A stretch of DNA of 64,000 bases, taken from NCBI GenBank assembly GCA_002368155.1, contig AP018180.1, positions 4,325,380-4,389,379 on the forward strand, read 5' to 3'. This DNA is from Nostoc carneum NIES-2107. Its GTDB lineage: Bacteria > Cyanobacteriota > Cyanobacteriia > Cyanobacteriales > Nostocaceae. Positions within the stretch are counted from its first letter, which is position 1, and every line of letters starts with the position of its first letter. Positions 28,710-38,037 of the stretch are shown piece by piece. The notes beneath the pieces were generated by a model. It was not told the origin of the DNA and made no database searches. It was given only the letters and a program-made list of their open reading frames with translations. The position numbers and the translations under genes were made by a program.

Positions 28710-30050
28710 TTACAAAATCTTGCGTCCTGTTAATACTTCGCGCACGTTCAACATTGCTGTATATGTGGGTAAAATATGTAGGGTTTCGTTGTTGGCTGTA
28801 CGCTCTAAGGCGGTGTTAATAGCCTGACGTAAATCTTCTTCCACAATCAGTTTAAAATTTTGGGCAGAATTGGGGTCACTATAGCGCAGACGTAAGGCCA
28901 TATCATAAGCGCGATCGCCACTTACTACTAAAGTCCCCCCACGCTGAACTAGTTTCTCTGTATCTACATCCCAAATCCAAGAGACATCTTCGCCATCTTG
29001 TACTCGGTCATTTAATACTAGCAAAGTAGTTTTATCGGCACTTTCTGTAACTACGCGAATAGTTTCATTCGTCCCCACAGGATTTTTTGATAATAAAATC
29101 CTTACCTTTTTACCGTTAATTTCTAACTCTTCCGCACGACCAAAAGCTGCTTGGAAATTGGGAATTGTCTCGCGGATAGTAGCTGCATTAACTCCTAATT
29201 CTTGGGCAGCAGTAGCAGCAGCTAAGGTATTGTATTTGTTATATAAACCCACCAAAATTTGCGGCCATTCGCTACTATTCAGGCTCGGTTGGCTTCTACT
29301 AAAGCCGCAATTAGAACAGCTATATTCACCCATGTGGGATAAGTAAACGCCTTTGTAGTCTAAAGCCTTCCCGCATCTAGGACAATAAATCGAATCTACA
29401 GCATGGGGAATTGCTTCTAAATAATGTTCCGGTTCGCTCAAACCGAAAAACGAGACACGCTGTTGGGTTAATTGTTGACCGAGATAGCAAATTGTGGGGT
29501 CGTCGGCATTTGCCACTACGATAGTATCAGGTGATAAAGTTGCGATCGCCTTTCCCCAGCGTTTACTAATAGTATCGACTTCCCCGTACCTGTCGAGTTG
29601 GTCGCGGAATAAGTTTAAACACAGAATTAGCTTGGGCTGAATTGGCGCTAAAACTCTAGGTAAAATATTTTCATCAACTTCCAAAATTGCATAGTCAACA
29701 TCCAAGCTACCCAGGATGTTAGTGTTATCCATCAGCGCAGTCATCAAACCATTTTCCAGATTTGCGCCTGTAGAGTTATGAGCAACACGGTAGCCTTGGC
29801 GTTCTAAAATTTCCCGTAACAGCAGCGATGTGGTAGTTTTGCCATTCGTACCCGCAATGAGAATCGCGCCTTTTTTCACCTGCTGACTCAATAACTGTAA
29901 CAGCTTCGGTTCAATCCGCCGAGCAATTGAGCCTGGTAATACACTAGCAGCACCTAGGTGGAGCGATCGCACCATAAAGGTTACACCTTTTGCGACTGAT
30001 ACCGCCAAACCCAGTTTGAGCCTATCTATAAGTTGTATTTTGTTCGCCAC
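28710..30050 (-). CDS. murT: Lipid II isoglutaminyl synthase, Mur ligase-like subunit MurT
   Basis: This 446-residue Mur ligase family protein partners GatD to convert the peptidoglycan stem D-Glu to D-iso-Gln. The ATP-binding loop is AGTNGKTTTSLLL. The inserted four-cysteine zinc ribbon that marks MurT is present (YCPRCGKALDY and YSCSNCGF). The C-terminal part carries the DUF1727-type motif region (LLSKNPVGTNE, VLNDRVQDGEDVSWIWD). An N-terminal hydrophobic helix (LGLAVSVAKGVTFMVRSL) could tether it to the membrane. It precedes gatD in the same direction, the standard pairing. Confidence 0.9.
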   Translation of the reverse strand: MANKIQLIDRLKLGLAVSVAKGVTFMVRSLHLGAASVLPGSIARRIEPKLLQLLSQQVKKGAILIAGTNGKTTTSLLLREILERQGYRVAHNSTGANLENGLMTALMDNTNILGSLDVDYAILEVDENILPRVLAPIQPKLILCLNLFRDQLDRYGEVDTISKRWGKAIATLSPDTIVVANADDPTICYLGQQLTQQRVSFFGLSEPEHYLEAIPHAVDSIYCPRCGKALDYKGVYLSHMGEYSCSNCGFSRSQPSLNSSEWPQILVGLYNKYNTLAAATAAQELGVNAATIRETIPNFQAAFGRAEELEINGKKVRILLSKNPVGTNETIRVVTESADKTTLLVLNDRVQDGEDVSWIWDVDTEKLVQRGGTLVVSGDRAYDMALRLRYSDPNSAQNFKLIVEEDLRQAINTALERTANNETLHILPTYTAMLNVREVLTGRKIL

Positions 30051-30099
30051 AGTAGTTAATAGCTTAAGTTTTAAATTAATCTTGAGAGTTTAGCGAATC

Positions 30100-30245
30100 C
30101 TCGCACAAAAAGCCAGCCAAACCCTGAAGGGAATTCAAAATTCAAAATTCAAAAATTATTTATTTCTCCCTCATCCCCCAATCCCCAATCCCCAGTCCCC
30201 AGTCCCCAGTCCCCAATCCCCACTCCCCACTACTCCCCCGTCCCC
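30100..30245. repeat. CCCCAATCCCC/CCCCAGTCCCC tandem run
   Basis: Short tandem heptamer-like units (CCCCAATCCCCAGTCCCCAG and variants) and AAAATTCAAAATTC units fill the space upstream of murT. Equivalent runs occur at 4620-4690, 28575-28650, 35070-35140 (coding), 41760-41840, 61680-61815 (coding) and 63755-63800. Confidence 0.75.
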
Positions 30246-30347
30246 ATAGGCGTTATCTTAAAAATTAGTGCGTAGACGTAATCATCTATCCAGCGCTGTT
30301 GGCTGAATTCAGCACAAACTGACAAATTGTAGCTTTCAAGGTTTGTT

Positions 30348-30935
30348 TTGATGAATGGGATAAAGTCTCTGTTTTTACACAAAATAGCCAATTGGCAACG
30401 ATTGGTTTACAAAGCTTTGGTATTGCTTGTTTGCCTGTTCATTATCAATATCCAGCCAGCATTTGCTGGTATTAAAGATGACAATTTTGATGGCAACATT
30501 TTCGTGGTTTATGCTGGTAATGGTTCACTGGTTCCACCAAGACAAACACTAGCACAGACTTTAGAAGAGCATAAACCAGCATTTTTAGCTTTTTATGTTG
30601 ATGACAGCAAAGATTGTAAGGAATATGCCATTACAATCTCACGGGTACAGGAATTCTATGGTAAAGCCGCAGAGATTATCCCCATTAGTGTAGATACCAT
30701 CCCTGCTCAAAAAACTTATGCACCCACGGAAGTAGGATATTACTACTCTGGTGCTGTTCCTCAAGTGGTGGTGTTAGATCAATCAGGTAAAGTAGTTTTA
30801 AATAAGCAGGGTCAAGTTCCTTTTGAGGAAATCGATGATCGCTTTCGTGAGGTGTTTGATTTATTACCACGCACCGAGTCAGTGCAGTTAAAACGCCGTT
30901 CTTTCAATGAGTTCAGTAGTGAGTTAAGTAAATAA
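30348..30935 (+). CDS. Thylakoid thioredoxin-like photosystem I accumulation factor
   Basis: This 195-residue protein has an N-terminal signal/anchor (LVYKALVLLVCLFIINIQPAFA, cleavage after AFA) and a thioredoxin-fold domain (FLAFYVDDSKDCKEYAITI, AEIIPISVDTIP, YYYSGAVPQVVVLDQSGKVV). The usual CXXC is replaced by a single Cys in DSKDCKEY, so it is not a normal disulfide reductase. The pattern matches the cyanobacterial and plastid thioredoxin-like proteins annotated as photosystem I accumulation factors; I place it there with moderate certainty. It is followed by a clear terminator and has no operon partners. Confidence 0.75.
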   Translation: MMNGIKSLFLHKIANWQRLVYKALVLLVCLFIINIQPAFAGIKDDNFDGNIFVVYAGNGSLVPPRQTLAQTLEEHKPAFLAFYVDDSKDCKEYAITISRVQEFYGKAAEIIPISVDTIPAQKTYAPTEVGYYYSGAVPQVVVLDQSGKVVLNKQGQVPFEEIDDRFREVFDLLPRTESVQLKRRSFNEFSSELSK

Positions 30936-30938
30936 CTT

Positions 30939-30974
30939 TTAGGGTAGACCAAATTGGTCTGCCCTAAGTTTTTA
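30939..30974 (+). terminator. Rho-independent terminator
   Basis: The stem TTAGGGTAGACC pairs with GGTCTGCCCTAA around a short AAATT loop and is followed by GTTTTT. It starts a few bases after the stop codon of the photosystem I accumulation factor gene. Confidence 0.8.
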
Positions 30975-31184
30975 TCATGTCAAACAATTAAGACTGCTAT
31001 ATCTGATACTGCATTTCCTATAAGCTTAAATCATAATATTCCAATAATCTACCTTAGCCATTAATAAACTTAACCCATAATAAATAATCAATAGTAAATA
31101 ACCAATGACAAATAACAAATGACAAATAACTAACGACAAATGACCAATGACAAATGACAATTAACTAATTTAGAGTGTGTTCTG

Positions 31185-31793
31185 ATGTCAAAGGTTTATA
31201 CTACCGAAGAACTTATAAAAATATTGGCAGATGAGCGTCAAGCTTGCTTGAAAGGTGAACGCCTTAAGTTAGAAGTAACGGTGTCTGGCAATCCTTTAAT
31301 TGACCAATTTATCAGAAGCGATGGTCTACAAAAATTCACTGCTTATCAAGATTTTAAAGCCGCCATTCACGATTATCAAAGACAAAATCATGTCTCAGGA
31401 ATTATCTGGCATGAAGTGAATGTTAAAGGCAAAACCTTCAAATATCCTAAAATAGATCATGAGTTAATAGCTCTTACTAGCGACTTGGTAATATTACATA
31501 CTGCCAAAAATTCTATTTTAGAATTTTGGTATGAAGTCACAGCAGAAATGGACTTATATTTGAGTTTTAATAATAGCAAACAATATCAGCAAATTAATAA
31601 ACTAGATGTTGAAAGAATTGCTCAAATCACAGAATGGGCAAGTTTATGGAAATGGGAAAATTCCAATTTCCTAGAAATTATTTTGCAGCTAGGATGGGGT
31701 AAACCAGAAGAAGCTCAATATAAACGTGGTAGACCACATTCTGGTAGTGAATATATTCACGCAGTAAATCCCGGAAACCGCCCAATTGGTTAA
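31185..31793 (+). CDS. Hypothetical protein
   Basis: I do not recognise this 202-residue soluble protein. It has an ordinary composition, with TTEELIKILADERQACLKGE at the start, a middle stretch LIDQFIRSDGLQKFTAYQDF, three Trp-rich segments (SGIIWHEVNVKGK, ILEFWYEVTAEMD, EWASLWKWENSNF) and a basic C-terminus KRGRPHSGSEYIHA. There are no membrane segments or catalytic motifs. It sits alone between the photosystem I factor and the men cluster, preceded by AATGACAAATGAC repeats. Confidence 0.7.
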   Translation: MSKVYTTEELIKILADERQACLKGERLKLEVTVSGNPLIDQFIRSDGLQKFTAYQDFKAAIHDYQRQNHVSGIIWHEVNVKGKTFKYPKIDHELIALTSDLVILHTAKNSILEFWYEVTAEMDLYLSFNNSKQYQQINKLDVERIAQITEWASLWKWENSNFLEIILQLGWGKPEEAQYKRGRPHSGSEYIHAVNPGNRPIG

Positions 31794-31975
31794 TTAAGAT
31801 GTAACAGTAATACCAATTCAAATAATGTTTGCGACAGTAAATCTTAAGTAGCGTGTGTTACACCGCAGGCTAACGCATCTTAAGTTTTTAATACTATTTT
31901 AGATTTTGAATTGGGAATTGTTGTTTAGTTGAGATTTGGGTGATTGGTATAACTTTTTTGCTCGATTATTTCTAA

Positions 31976-33391
31976 TTAAACTAAAGCTTTTAATAAAGCC
32001 TGAAGTTTAAGTTGCACCTCTGCAAACTCTTTTTCAGGATCGGAACCTGCAACGATACCGGCACCTGCGTACAGTCTAGCGCGATCGCCATCAATGAGCG
32101 CAGAACGAATACCCACAACAAACTCGCAGTTACCCTCAGAATCTACCCAACCCAGAGGTGCAGCATATAAACCCCTCTCAAAGTTTTCGTAGCGGCGAAT
32201 TTCCGCACAGGCGATATCTCTGGCTGCACCGGCGACGGCTGGTGTCGGATGCAGTTGCGCGACAATTTTTAAGGGATGGACATTAGCCGGAACTAAAGCG
32301 CTAATTGGTGTCCATAAATGCTGAATATTCGATAATTGTCGCAATCGTGGTGGTAATACCTGGGGTAATAAACCGATTTGAGATAGGCGTTGAGTAATAA
32401 AATCAATAACTAGGGAATGTTCGTGCTTTTCTTTTTCGTTATTAATTAACAGATTGGCGTTGGCTGCATCTTCGGTGGGTGTTTTACCTCGGGGTGCAGA
32501 ACCTGCTAACGCATCTGTAATCAACTTTTGATCGTGAATACAGATTAAACGTTCTGGACTCGCGCCAATAAAGTTTTGTCCTTTACCATTACTCGTAGAG
32601 AATATATAGCAATTAGGATGTATTTGGCGCAGATTATTTAAAGATTTAAATAAATTAAAATCATTGCTAGACTGAACATCTAAAGCATCCGCTAACACAA
32701 TTTTGGTTAAATGATTATTACGAATTTTTTCTAAAGCAGATGTTACAGAACTTTTAAAATGATTCGCATTGCTAACGGATTTTTTGCTAAAATTAGCAGG
32801 AAAAACTTCCAGATTGGGTGAATAATATTTTAAAGAATTAATTGTGTCAATTTTATTGCACAGAGTCTGTAATATCCGATTAATATTTTCGCTGGCTGTG
32901 ACAACTGAATTCATCACTAAAATACAGCGCTGATTTTTGATAGATATTTGCCAACGTGGTAGAAAAATTGTTGCCGCCGAAAATGGGTAATCTGCTTGGG
33001 AGTTTTGCGGAAAAAAGCTAAAGTAACAGAAAAAATGCGGGCCTGAAAAAGGTAAATTATCGTTACTAAATTTAACTATATTTTTGAGAGAACTTTTGAT
33101 AAAATTCTCAGCTTTACTAAATCTATCAGTTCCATCAATACTTAATGTCGCCACAGAATCAATAGCTGCGATCGCTTCTCCTTTGCCCTTATTTTCAAAA
33201 TAAAAATTTATCTCATTTACTTGAGCCAGTTCATCTAATACAACTAAGGGATCTACTAGATCAATTTCTAGCGAAATACTCACAATTTGCCTGCAATTAT
33301 TGTTGAGGCAATTTTCTTGAACTACTGTGAGAAACTGGTAGAGGTCTTTGTACTCTACGAAGAAGCTGTTGCGACATGGTGAAACTGTCAT
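31976..33391 (-). CDS. menF: Isochorismate synthase MenF
   Basis: This 471-residue chorismate-binding enzyme converts chorismate to isochorismate, the first step of phylloquinone (photosystem I quinone) synthesis. The conserved C-terminal half is intact: EKIRNNHLTKIVLADALDV, FIGASPERLICI, ALAGSAPRGKT, EHSLVIDFIT, HLWTPISALV, HPTPAVAGAARD, and GLYAAPLGWVDSEGNCEFVVGIR with the metal- and substrate-binding Glu/Arg. It diverges from menA, with about 310 bases between them that should contain both promoters. Confidence 0.92.
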   Translation of the reverse strand: MTVSPCRNSFFVEYKDLYQFLTVVQENCLNNNCRQIVSISLEIDLVDPLVVLDELAQVNEINFYFENKGKGEAIAAIDSVATLSIDGTDRFSKAENFIKSSLKNIVKFSNDNLPFSGPHFFCYFSFFPQNSQADYPFSAATIFLPRWQISIKNQRCILVMNSVVTASENINRILQTLCNKIDTINSLKYYSPNLEVFPANFSKKSVSNANHFKSSVTSALEKIRNNHLTKIVLADALDVQSSNDFNLFKSLNNLRQIHPNCYIFSTSNGKGQNFIGASPERLICIHDQKLITDALAGSAPRGKTPTEDAANANLLINNEKEKHEHSLVIDFITQRLSQIGLLPQVLPPRLRQLSNIQHLWTPISALVPANVHPLKIVAQLHPTPAVAGAARDIACAEIRRYENFERGLYAAPLGWVDSEGNCEFVVGIRSALIDGDRARLYAGAGIVAGSDPEKEFAEVQLKLQALLKALV

Positions 33392-33701
33392 GGATCTAGT
33401 AATAGTAAATTTTTTTTAAGTTAACTTCCTAAAGTGCAATTAAACATGGTCTCGTATTTCTACAGGTAACATATTCAGTCACCATTTAACCAGAGTATGG
33501 TTTGCCTTGTTTTTGGTGTTACAAGACCACGACAAGCCATGCTCAGTTTTATGCTGCAATATAGAGTAAGTTTGATGAGCACAGAGTTAACCATTTGCAG
33601 AAAAAAACGCAGTTTTTTTGCAAATTCACAACATTTAGTGTCTCTCAAACCCATAAAATTTAATATGAGTAAGGTTCTGGCAATTTAGTTAATCACGACT
33701 G

Positions 33702-34598
33702 ATGACTACACAGCAGATTTTATATCCCAAAAGCAAGTTATGGATGGCAGCGATTAAACCGCCGATGTATAGTGTTGCCATTATGCCTATTTGGGTAGGA
33801 ACATCGGTAGCATTTGCAGAAACCAAAAATTTTAATGCAGCAGTATTTACTACTTTTATTGCAGCAGCAATTTTAATTCTGGCGTGGGAAAATATCAGTA
33901 ATGATGTTTTTGATTCAGAAACGGGGATAGATAAAAATAAACACCATTCACTGGTAAACTTAACTGGAAAAAAGTTAGTAGTATTTTGGTTAGGAAATCT
34001 TTGCTTAATTTTGGGTTTGCTGGGCATACTAGCGATCGCAACTTGGCAACAAGACCTAACTGTGATTGGGGTAATTCTGCTTTGTTGTGCTTTGGGCTAT
34101 ATGTACCAAGGGCCTCCCTTTCGTTTAGGATACCAGGGTTTAGGTGAAATTCTCTGCTTTTTTGCCTTTGGCCCATTGGCAGTGGGTGCAGCATACTATA
34201 GCCAAACTCAAACTTGGTCAATAACTAGCCTACTAGCTTCAGTGATTGTGGGCATTGTTACCAGTTTAATTTTATTTTGCTCCCACTTTCACCAGGTTGA
34301 CGATGACATAGCAGCAGGAAAGCGATCGCCTATTGTCCGCCTGGGAACCAAAACAGGATCTCAAGTTCTCATTTGGTTTACCGCGAGTATTTATCCCCTC
34401 ACCTTGATTTTAGTGTTATGGGGAATTTTCCCTGTCTGGACACTGTTAAGTTGGCTAAGTCTACCCTACGCTTTTAAATTATGCCGTCATGTCCAGCAGT
34501 ATCATAATCAGCCAGATAAGGTGAGTAATTGTAAATTTATCGCCGTAGCTGTACATTTTTGGGCTTGTTTGCTGTTAGGTGTGGGATTTGTGCTTTGA
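33702..34598 (+). CDS. menA: 1,4-dihydroxy-2-naphthoate phytyltransferase MenA
   Basis: This 298-residue UbiA-family membrane prenyltransferase attaches the phytyl chain to dihydroxynaphthoate in phylloquinone synthesis. About eight hydrophobic segments are visible. The first Asp-rich site is in NISNDVFDSETGIDKNK and the second in FHQVDDDIAAGKRSPIVRLG, as expected for UbiA enzymes. GYMYQGPPFRLGYQGLGE is characteristic of MenA. It begins the plus-strand series menA-menC-menE. Confidence 0.92.
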   Translation: MTTQQILYPKSKLWMAAIKPPMYSVAIMPIWVGTSVAFAETKNFNAAVFTTFIAAAILILAWENISNDVFDSETGIDKNKHHSLVNLTGKKLVVFWLGNLCLILGLLGILAIATWQQDLTVIGVILLCCALGYMYQGPPFRLGYQGLGEILCFFAFGPLAVGAAYYSQTQTWSITSLLASVIVGIVTSLILFCSHFHQVDDDIAAGKRSPIVRLGTKTGSQVLIWFTASIYPLTLILVLWGIFPVWTLLSWLSLPYAFKLCRHVQQYHNQPDKVSNCKFIAVAVHFWACLLLGVGFVL

Positions 34599-34777
34599 AG
34601 GGTGAAGGGTGTTCGCGCAGCGTCTCCGCAGGAGAAGGGTGAAGGTAAATACCTTAACAGCTTGATAATTCTATATTCATCTTTCAGCTTCATCTAACAA
34701 CGGCAAGGCTTTATTCTTTGTGGTTCATCTTTGTACTGTCATCTAAGGATAAATGACAAAGGACAGAGAACAACAGT

Positions 34778-35776
34778 GTGAATTACAGATTTGAATTTCG
34801 TCTGATAGCGCGGAAATTTTTGCGATCGCTTATTACCAGTCATGGTAATTGGGATATTCGCGAAAGCATTATTGTTCGTCTGATTGATGCAGCTGGTAGA
34901 GAGGGATGGGGCGAAATCGCGCCAATTAGCTGGTTTGGTTCTGAAACTCTCCTGCAAGCTTTAGATTTTTGTAGCCAGCTACCACAGAAAATTACAGAAG
35001 AGATCATCTTTTCTATTCCCGATGCTTTACCCGCCTGTCAATTCGGTTTTGAATCAGCGTGGAAGGGATTGGGGACTGGGGATTGGGGACAAGGGGACAA
35101 GGGGACAAGGGGACAGGGAGATATCCCCATTACCAATTACCAATTACCCTGTAGCGCCTTATTACCAGCTGGTGAAACAGCGTTAAATACATGGCAAAAA
35201 CTGTGGGAGGAAGGATATCGAACGTTTAAATGGAAAATTGCTGTTGATGCGATCGCAAATGAGTTAAAGATTTTTCACTTACTTATTGACAGTTTACCAA
35301 CCTCTACAGAACTGCGATTAGATGCGAATGAGGGACTTAGCTACCAAGAAGCTGAGTTATGGCTAGAAAATTGCGATAAATTTTCAGAAAAAGTGGAATT
35401 TATCGAACAACCGCTAGCCGTAGCAGAATTTGAGGCGATGTTACAGCTGAGTAGCCGTTATCAAACAGCGATCGCTTTAGATGAGTCTGTCGCTACACTC
35501 TCACAACTTAATGCTGCTTATCAACAAGGTTGGCGAGACATTTTTGTAATTAAACCTGCGATCGCAGGTTCACCATCGCGTCTGCGGCAGTTTTGTAAGC
35601 AGCATAACATTGATGCAGTCTTTTCCTCCGTCTTTGAAACTGCGATCGGGAGACACGCAGCACTCCAGCTAGCAGCAGAATTATCTCAGCATAAACGCGC
35701 AGTTGGCTTCGGAATTAATCATTTGTTGGCAAAAGAAGAAGAAACATGGCTTCAACGTTTATGGCAAAACCTGTAA
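34778..35776 (+). CDS. menC: o-Succinylbenzoate synthase MenC with a repeat-derived insert
   Basis: This enolase-superfamily enzyme dehydrates SHCHC to o-succinylbenzoate in phylloquinone synthesis (332 residues). The start is GTG 34778. Catalytic elements: Lys in TFKWKIAVD, metal ligands Asp/Glu/Asp in LRLDANEGL, FIEQPLA and ALDESVATL, and Lys in DIFVIKPAIAG. Residues about 97-124 (GLGTGDWGQGDKGTRGQGD and PITNYQLPC) are the direct translation of the GGGGACTGGGGATTGGGGAC repeat that elsewhere is intergenic. The frame stays open and all catalytic residues remain, so the enzyme is probably still functional. Its 3' end overlaps menE. Confidence 0.9.
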   Translation: MNYRFEFRLIARKFLRSLITSHGNWDIRESIIVRLIDAAGREGWGEIAPISWFGSETLLQALDFCSQLPQKITEEIIFSIPDALPACQFGFESAWKGLGTGDWGQGDKGTRGQGDIPITNYQLPCSALLPAGETALNTWQKLWEEGYRTFKWKIAVDAIANELKIFHLLIDSLPTSTELRLDANEGLSYQEAELWLENCDKFSEKVEFIEQPLAVAEFEAMLQLSSRYQTAIALDESVATLSQLNAAYQQGWRDIFVIKPAIAGSPSRLRQFCKQHNIDAVFSSVFETAIGRHAALQLAAELSQHKRAVGFGINHLLAKEEETWLQRLWQNL

Positions 35777-37146
35777 GCTATCTTAATATTCTGAATAATT
35801 TAGGTGTTGCTGATTGCCTAATAGGTTGTGATAGTTTTCAAATGCAGCAATTAGCAGAGGAGTTATATTCAGAAATAATACAATTGTCTGCATCAGGCAC
35901 AACACCAAAAATAATTTTAGCCGAACGCCAACCAGAGCAATTTTTAGCAGGTTTTCTCGCCGCTTGTGCTGCTAATTGTTCAGTATTTCTCTGTAACCCT
36001 GACTGGGGAACACAAGAATGGCAACAAGTTTTCGATTTAGTACAACCAGATATCATTTGGGGAGACTTAAATAAATTAAATCTTTTACCTCCCTCATATC
36101 CCTCATCCCCCTTATCTCCCCCACCCCCCCACTCACCACTAATCATGATTCCCACTGGTGGATCGTCAGGGAAAATTAAGTTCGCCATCCATACTTGGGA
36201 CACATTAATGGCATCTGTGCAAGGATTTAAAGAATATTTTCAATTAAATTATATTAATTCTTTTTGTGTATTACCGCTTTATCACGTCAGTGGTTTAATG
36301 CAATTTATGCGTTCTTTTACCACTAGTGGGAAACTTGCTATTTTACCATTCAAAGCATTAGAAGCTGGTCAAATATATGATATTGAAATATCAGATTTTT
36401 TCATATCTTTAGTTCCAACTCAGTTACAACGCCTCTTACAAAACCCCACATTAACTAAATGGGTATCGCAATTTCAAACAGTTATGTTAGGTGGTGCGCC
36501 TGCTTGGGATGAACTCTTAGAAAAAGCTAGGTTTCATCAAATTCGATTAGCACCTACTTATGGTATGACAGAAACCGCCTCTCAAATAGCTACATTAAAA
36601 CCTGATGATTTTCTCAATGGTAAAGTTAATTCTGGTCAAATTCTCCCCCATGCTCAAATAACTATTTGCAATCAACAAGGCGAAATTTTAAATTGCAATC
36701 AACTAGGAAATATCACCATTCAAGCACAATCTTTAGCACTGGGATATTATCCAAAACTTTGGGATAAACAAGATAATTTTTCCGTAGATGATGTTGGCTT
36801 TTTAGACAACCAAGGCTATTTAAAAATTTTGGGGCGTAACAGTGACAAAATAATTAGCGGAGGCGAAAACATCTATCCTGCCGAAGTTGAATCAACCATC
36901 CGAGCAACTAACATGGTGGATGATATTTGTGTGATTGGCGTATCAGATAACCATTGGGGGCAAGTATTAACAGCGATTTATATTCCTAAATCATCCTATA
37001 CATCATTAGAAATTAAAACAGCCATTCAAGATAAACTCTGCAAATTTAAAATTCCCAAACACTGGATTCCTGTATCCAGTTTGCCCCGCAATCCCCAAGG
37101 TAAAATTAACCGCCAACAACTACAAAAACTAGTACAAGAAGGCTAA
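35761..37146 (+). CDS. menE: o-Succinylbenzoate-CoA ligase MenE
   Basis: This acyl-adenylating enzyme activates o-succinylbenzoate with ATP and CoA in phylloquinone synthesis (461 residues from ATG 35761, or 466 from ATG 35746). The P-loop-like motif IPTGGSSGKIKFA, the core motif YGMTETASQIA, GFLDNQGYLKILGR with its Asp, and the C-terminal NPQGKINRQQL with the catalytic Lys are all present. Both starts overlap the menC end (by 16 or 31 bases), indicating translational coupling. A Pro/Ser-rich stretch at about 108-126 (PPSYPSSPLSPPPPHSP) is another translated pyrimidine-rich repeat, just before the P-loop. Confidence 0.92.
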   Translation: MAKPVSYLNILNNLGVADCLIGCDSFQMQQLAEELYSEIIQLSASGTTPKIILAERQPEQFLAGFLAACAANCSVFLCNPDWGTQEWQQVFDLVQPDIIWGDLNKLNLLPPSYPSSPLSPPPPHSPLIMIPTGGSSGKIKFAIHTWDTLMASVQGFKEYFQLNYINSFCVLPLYHVSGLMQFMRSFTTSGKLAILPFKALEAGQIYDIEISDFFISLVPTQLQRLLQNPTLTKWVSQFQTVMLGGAPAWDELLEKARFHQIRLAPTYGMTETASQIATLKPDDFLNGKVNSGQILPHAQITICNQQGEILNCNQLGNITIQAQSLALGYYPKLWDKQDNFSVDDVGFLDNQGYLKILGRNSDKIISGGENIYPAEVESTIRATNMVDDICVIGVSDNHWGQVLTAIYIPKSSYTSLEIKTAIQDKLCKFKIPKHWIPVSSLPRNPQGKINRQQLQKLVQEG

Positions 37147-37254
37147 AGTCTGAAAATAATTTCTAACTAATAGAATACTCTAACTTTTAGTAATGGCAAA
37201 TGACTAAGGACAAATGACAGCCCTAAATAATAATCTTTAATTGCAACGACTAAC

Positions 37255-37701
37255 TTACATAGTTTCCCTTGCTTTTCTTCTCTCTGCTTCCTCTGTGTCT
37301 CTGCGGTTAGTTTCCAGCCAATTGACGATTTCCACAGGCAATTCCTGCTTAATTCTACTATTTGCATCAATACAAACGTGCCTGGTAATTGCCTTAGCAA
37401 CTATTACCTCAGCTACAAAAATTTCATAAGCAATTTCAAACTTCTCCCCACCTAATTTTTGTGGCATCAAACACACTACTAGCTTATCGCCACAAAACAC
37501 CGGACGGAAAAAATCAACATTAGCGTGAACAATCGGAAAAGCTACCGATGGATTGCTAAAAAAAGTTTTTAAATTAATACCTGCTGCTTCTAGAGATTCT
37601 TCATAGGCTTCATGACAAATCCCCAAAATATTCGCAAAATATACTACCCCAGCAGCATCAGTATCTTGAAAGCGAACGCTACGGTTATATGTAAAAGGCA
37701 T
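37255..37701 (-). CDS. 1,4-dihydroxy-2-naphthoyl-CoA hydrolase (hotdog thioesterase)
   Basis: This 148-residue hotdog-fold thioesterase of the 4-hydroxybenzoyl-CoA type has the catalytic Asp region [16 protein letters not shown] and [13 protein letters not shown], followed by [15 protein letters not shown]. In cyanobacteria this family releases dihydroxynaphthoate from its CoA ester, and its position next to menC-menE supports that role. It is on the opposite strand, converging with menE. The last 18 residues ([18 protein letters not shown]) are a translation of a widespread cyanobacterial repeat (CTCTGCTTCCTCTGTGTCTC), so the original C-terminus has been replaced or extended. Confidence 0.85.
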   Translation of the reverse strand: MPFTYNRSVRFQDTDAAGVVYFANILGICHEAYEESLEAAGINLKTFFSNPSVAFPIVHANVDFFRPVFCGDKLVVCLMPQKLGGEKFEIAYEIFVAEVIVAKAITRHVCIDANSRIKQELPVEIVNWLETNRRDTEEAERRKARETM

Positions 37702-38037
37702 AGTTTAATAAATCAAGCATAAAAATAGCAGACTTACTGCCTGCTCTACATAATTTTACCGTAACTCAGCTAACACACTGACATATTGCATTACTGGCAT
37801 TTATCTACGGCTAATTATCTTATTTGGACTGTATCATGTATCCATATTGATAGGATAGACATCAATACTACAAGGGATAGCGTTTTGAACTCAAAATTGG
37901 TTAAGGGGAAAAGGTTAAAGGTTTGTTAGTTCCCTTTTCCCATTCCCCTTTTTCCCCTTAACCGATAATTATTGGGATGGACATTATTTAACTCTATATG
38001 CTGCCCACCCTAAATTTATTGAGAATGCTACAAAATC
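37702..38037. other. Intergenic region between the men thioesterase and the HopA1-like gene
   Basis: No gene is found. A short-peptide search on both strands gave no frame longer than a few codons with a ribosome-binding site. An inverted pair GGTTAAGGGGAAAAGG (near 37899) and CCTTTTTCCCCTTAACC (near 37946) could form a long hairpin, acting as terminator for the HopA1-like transcript. Confidence 0.55.
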
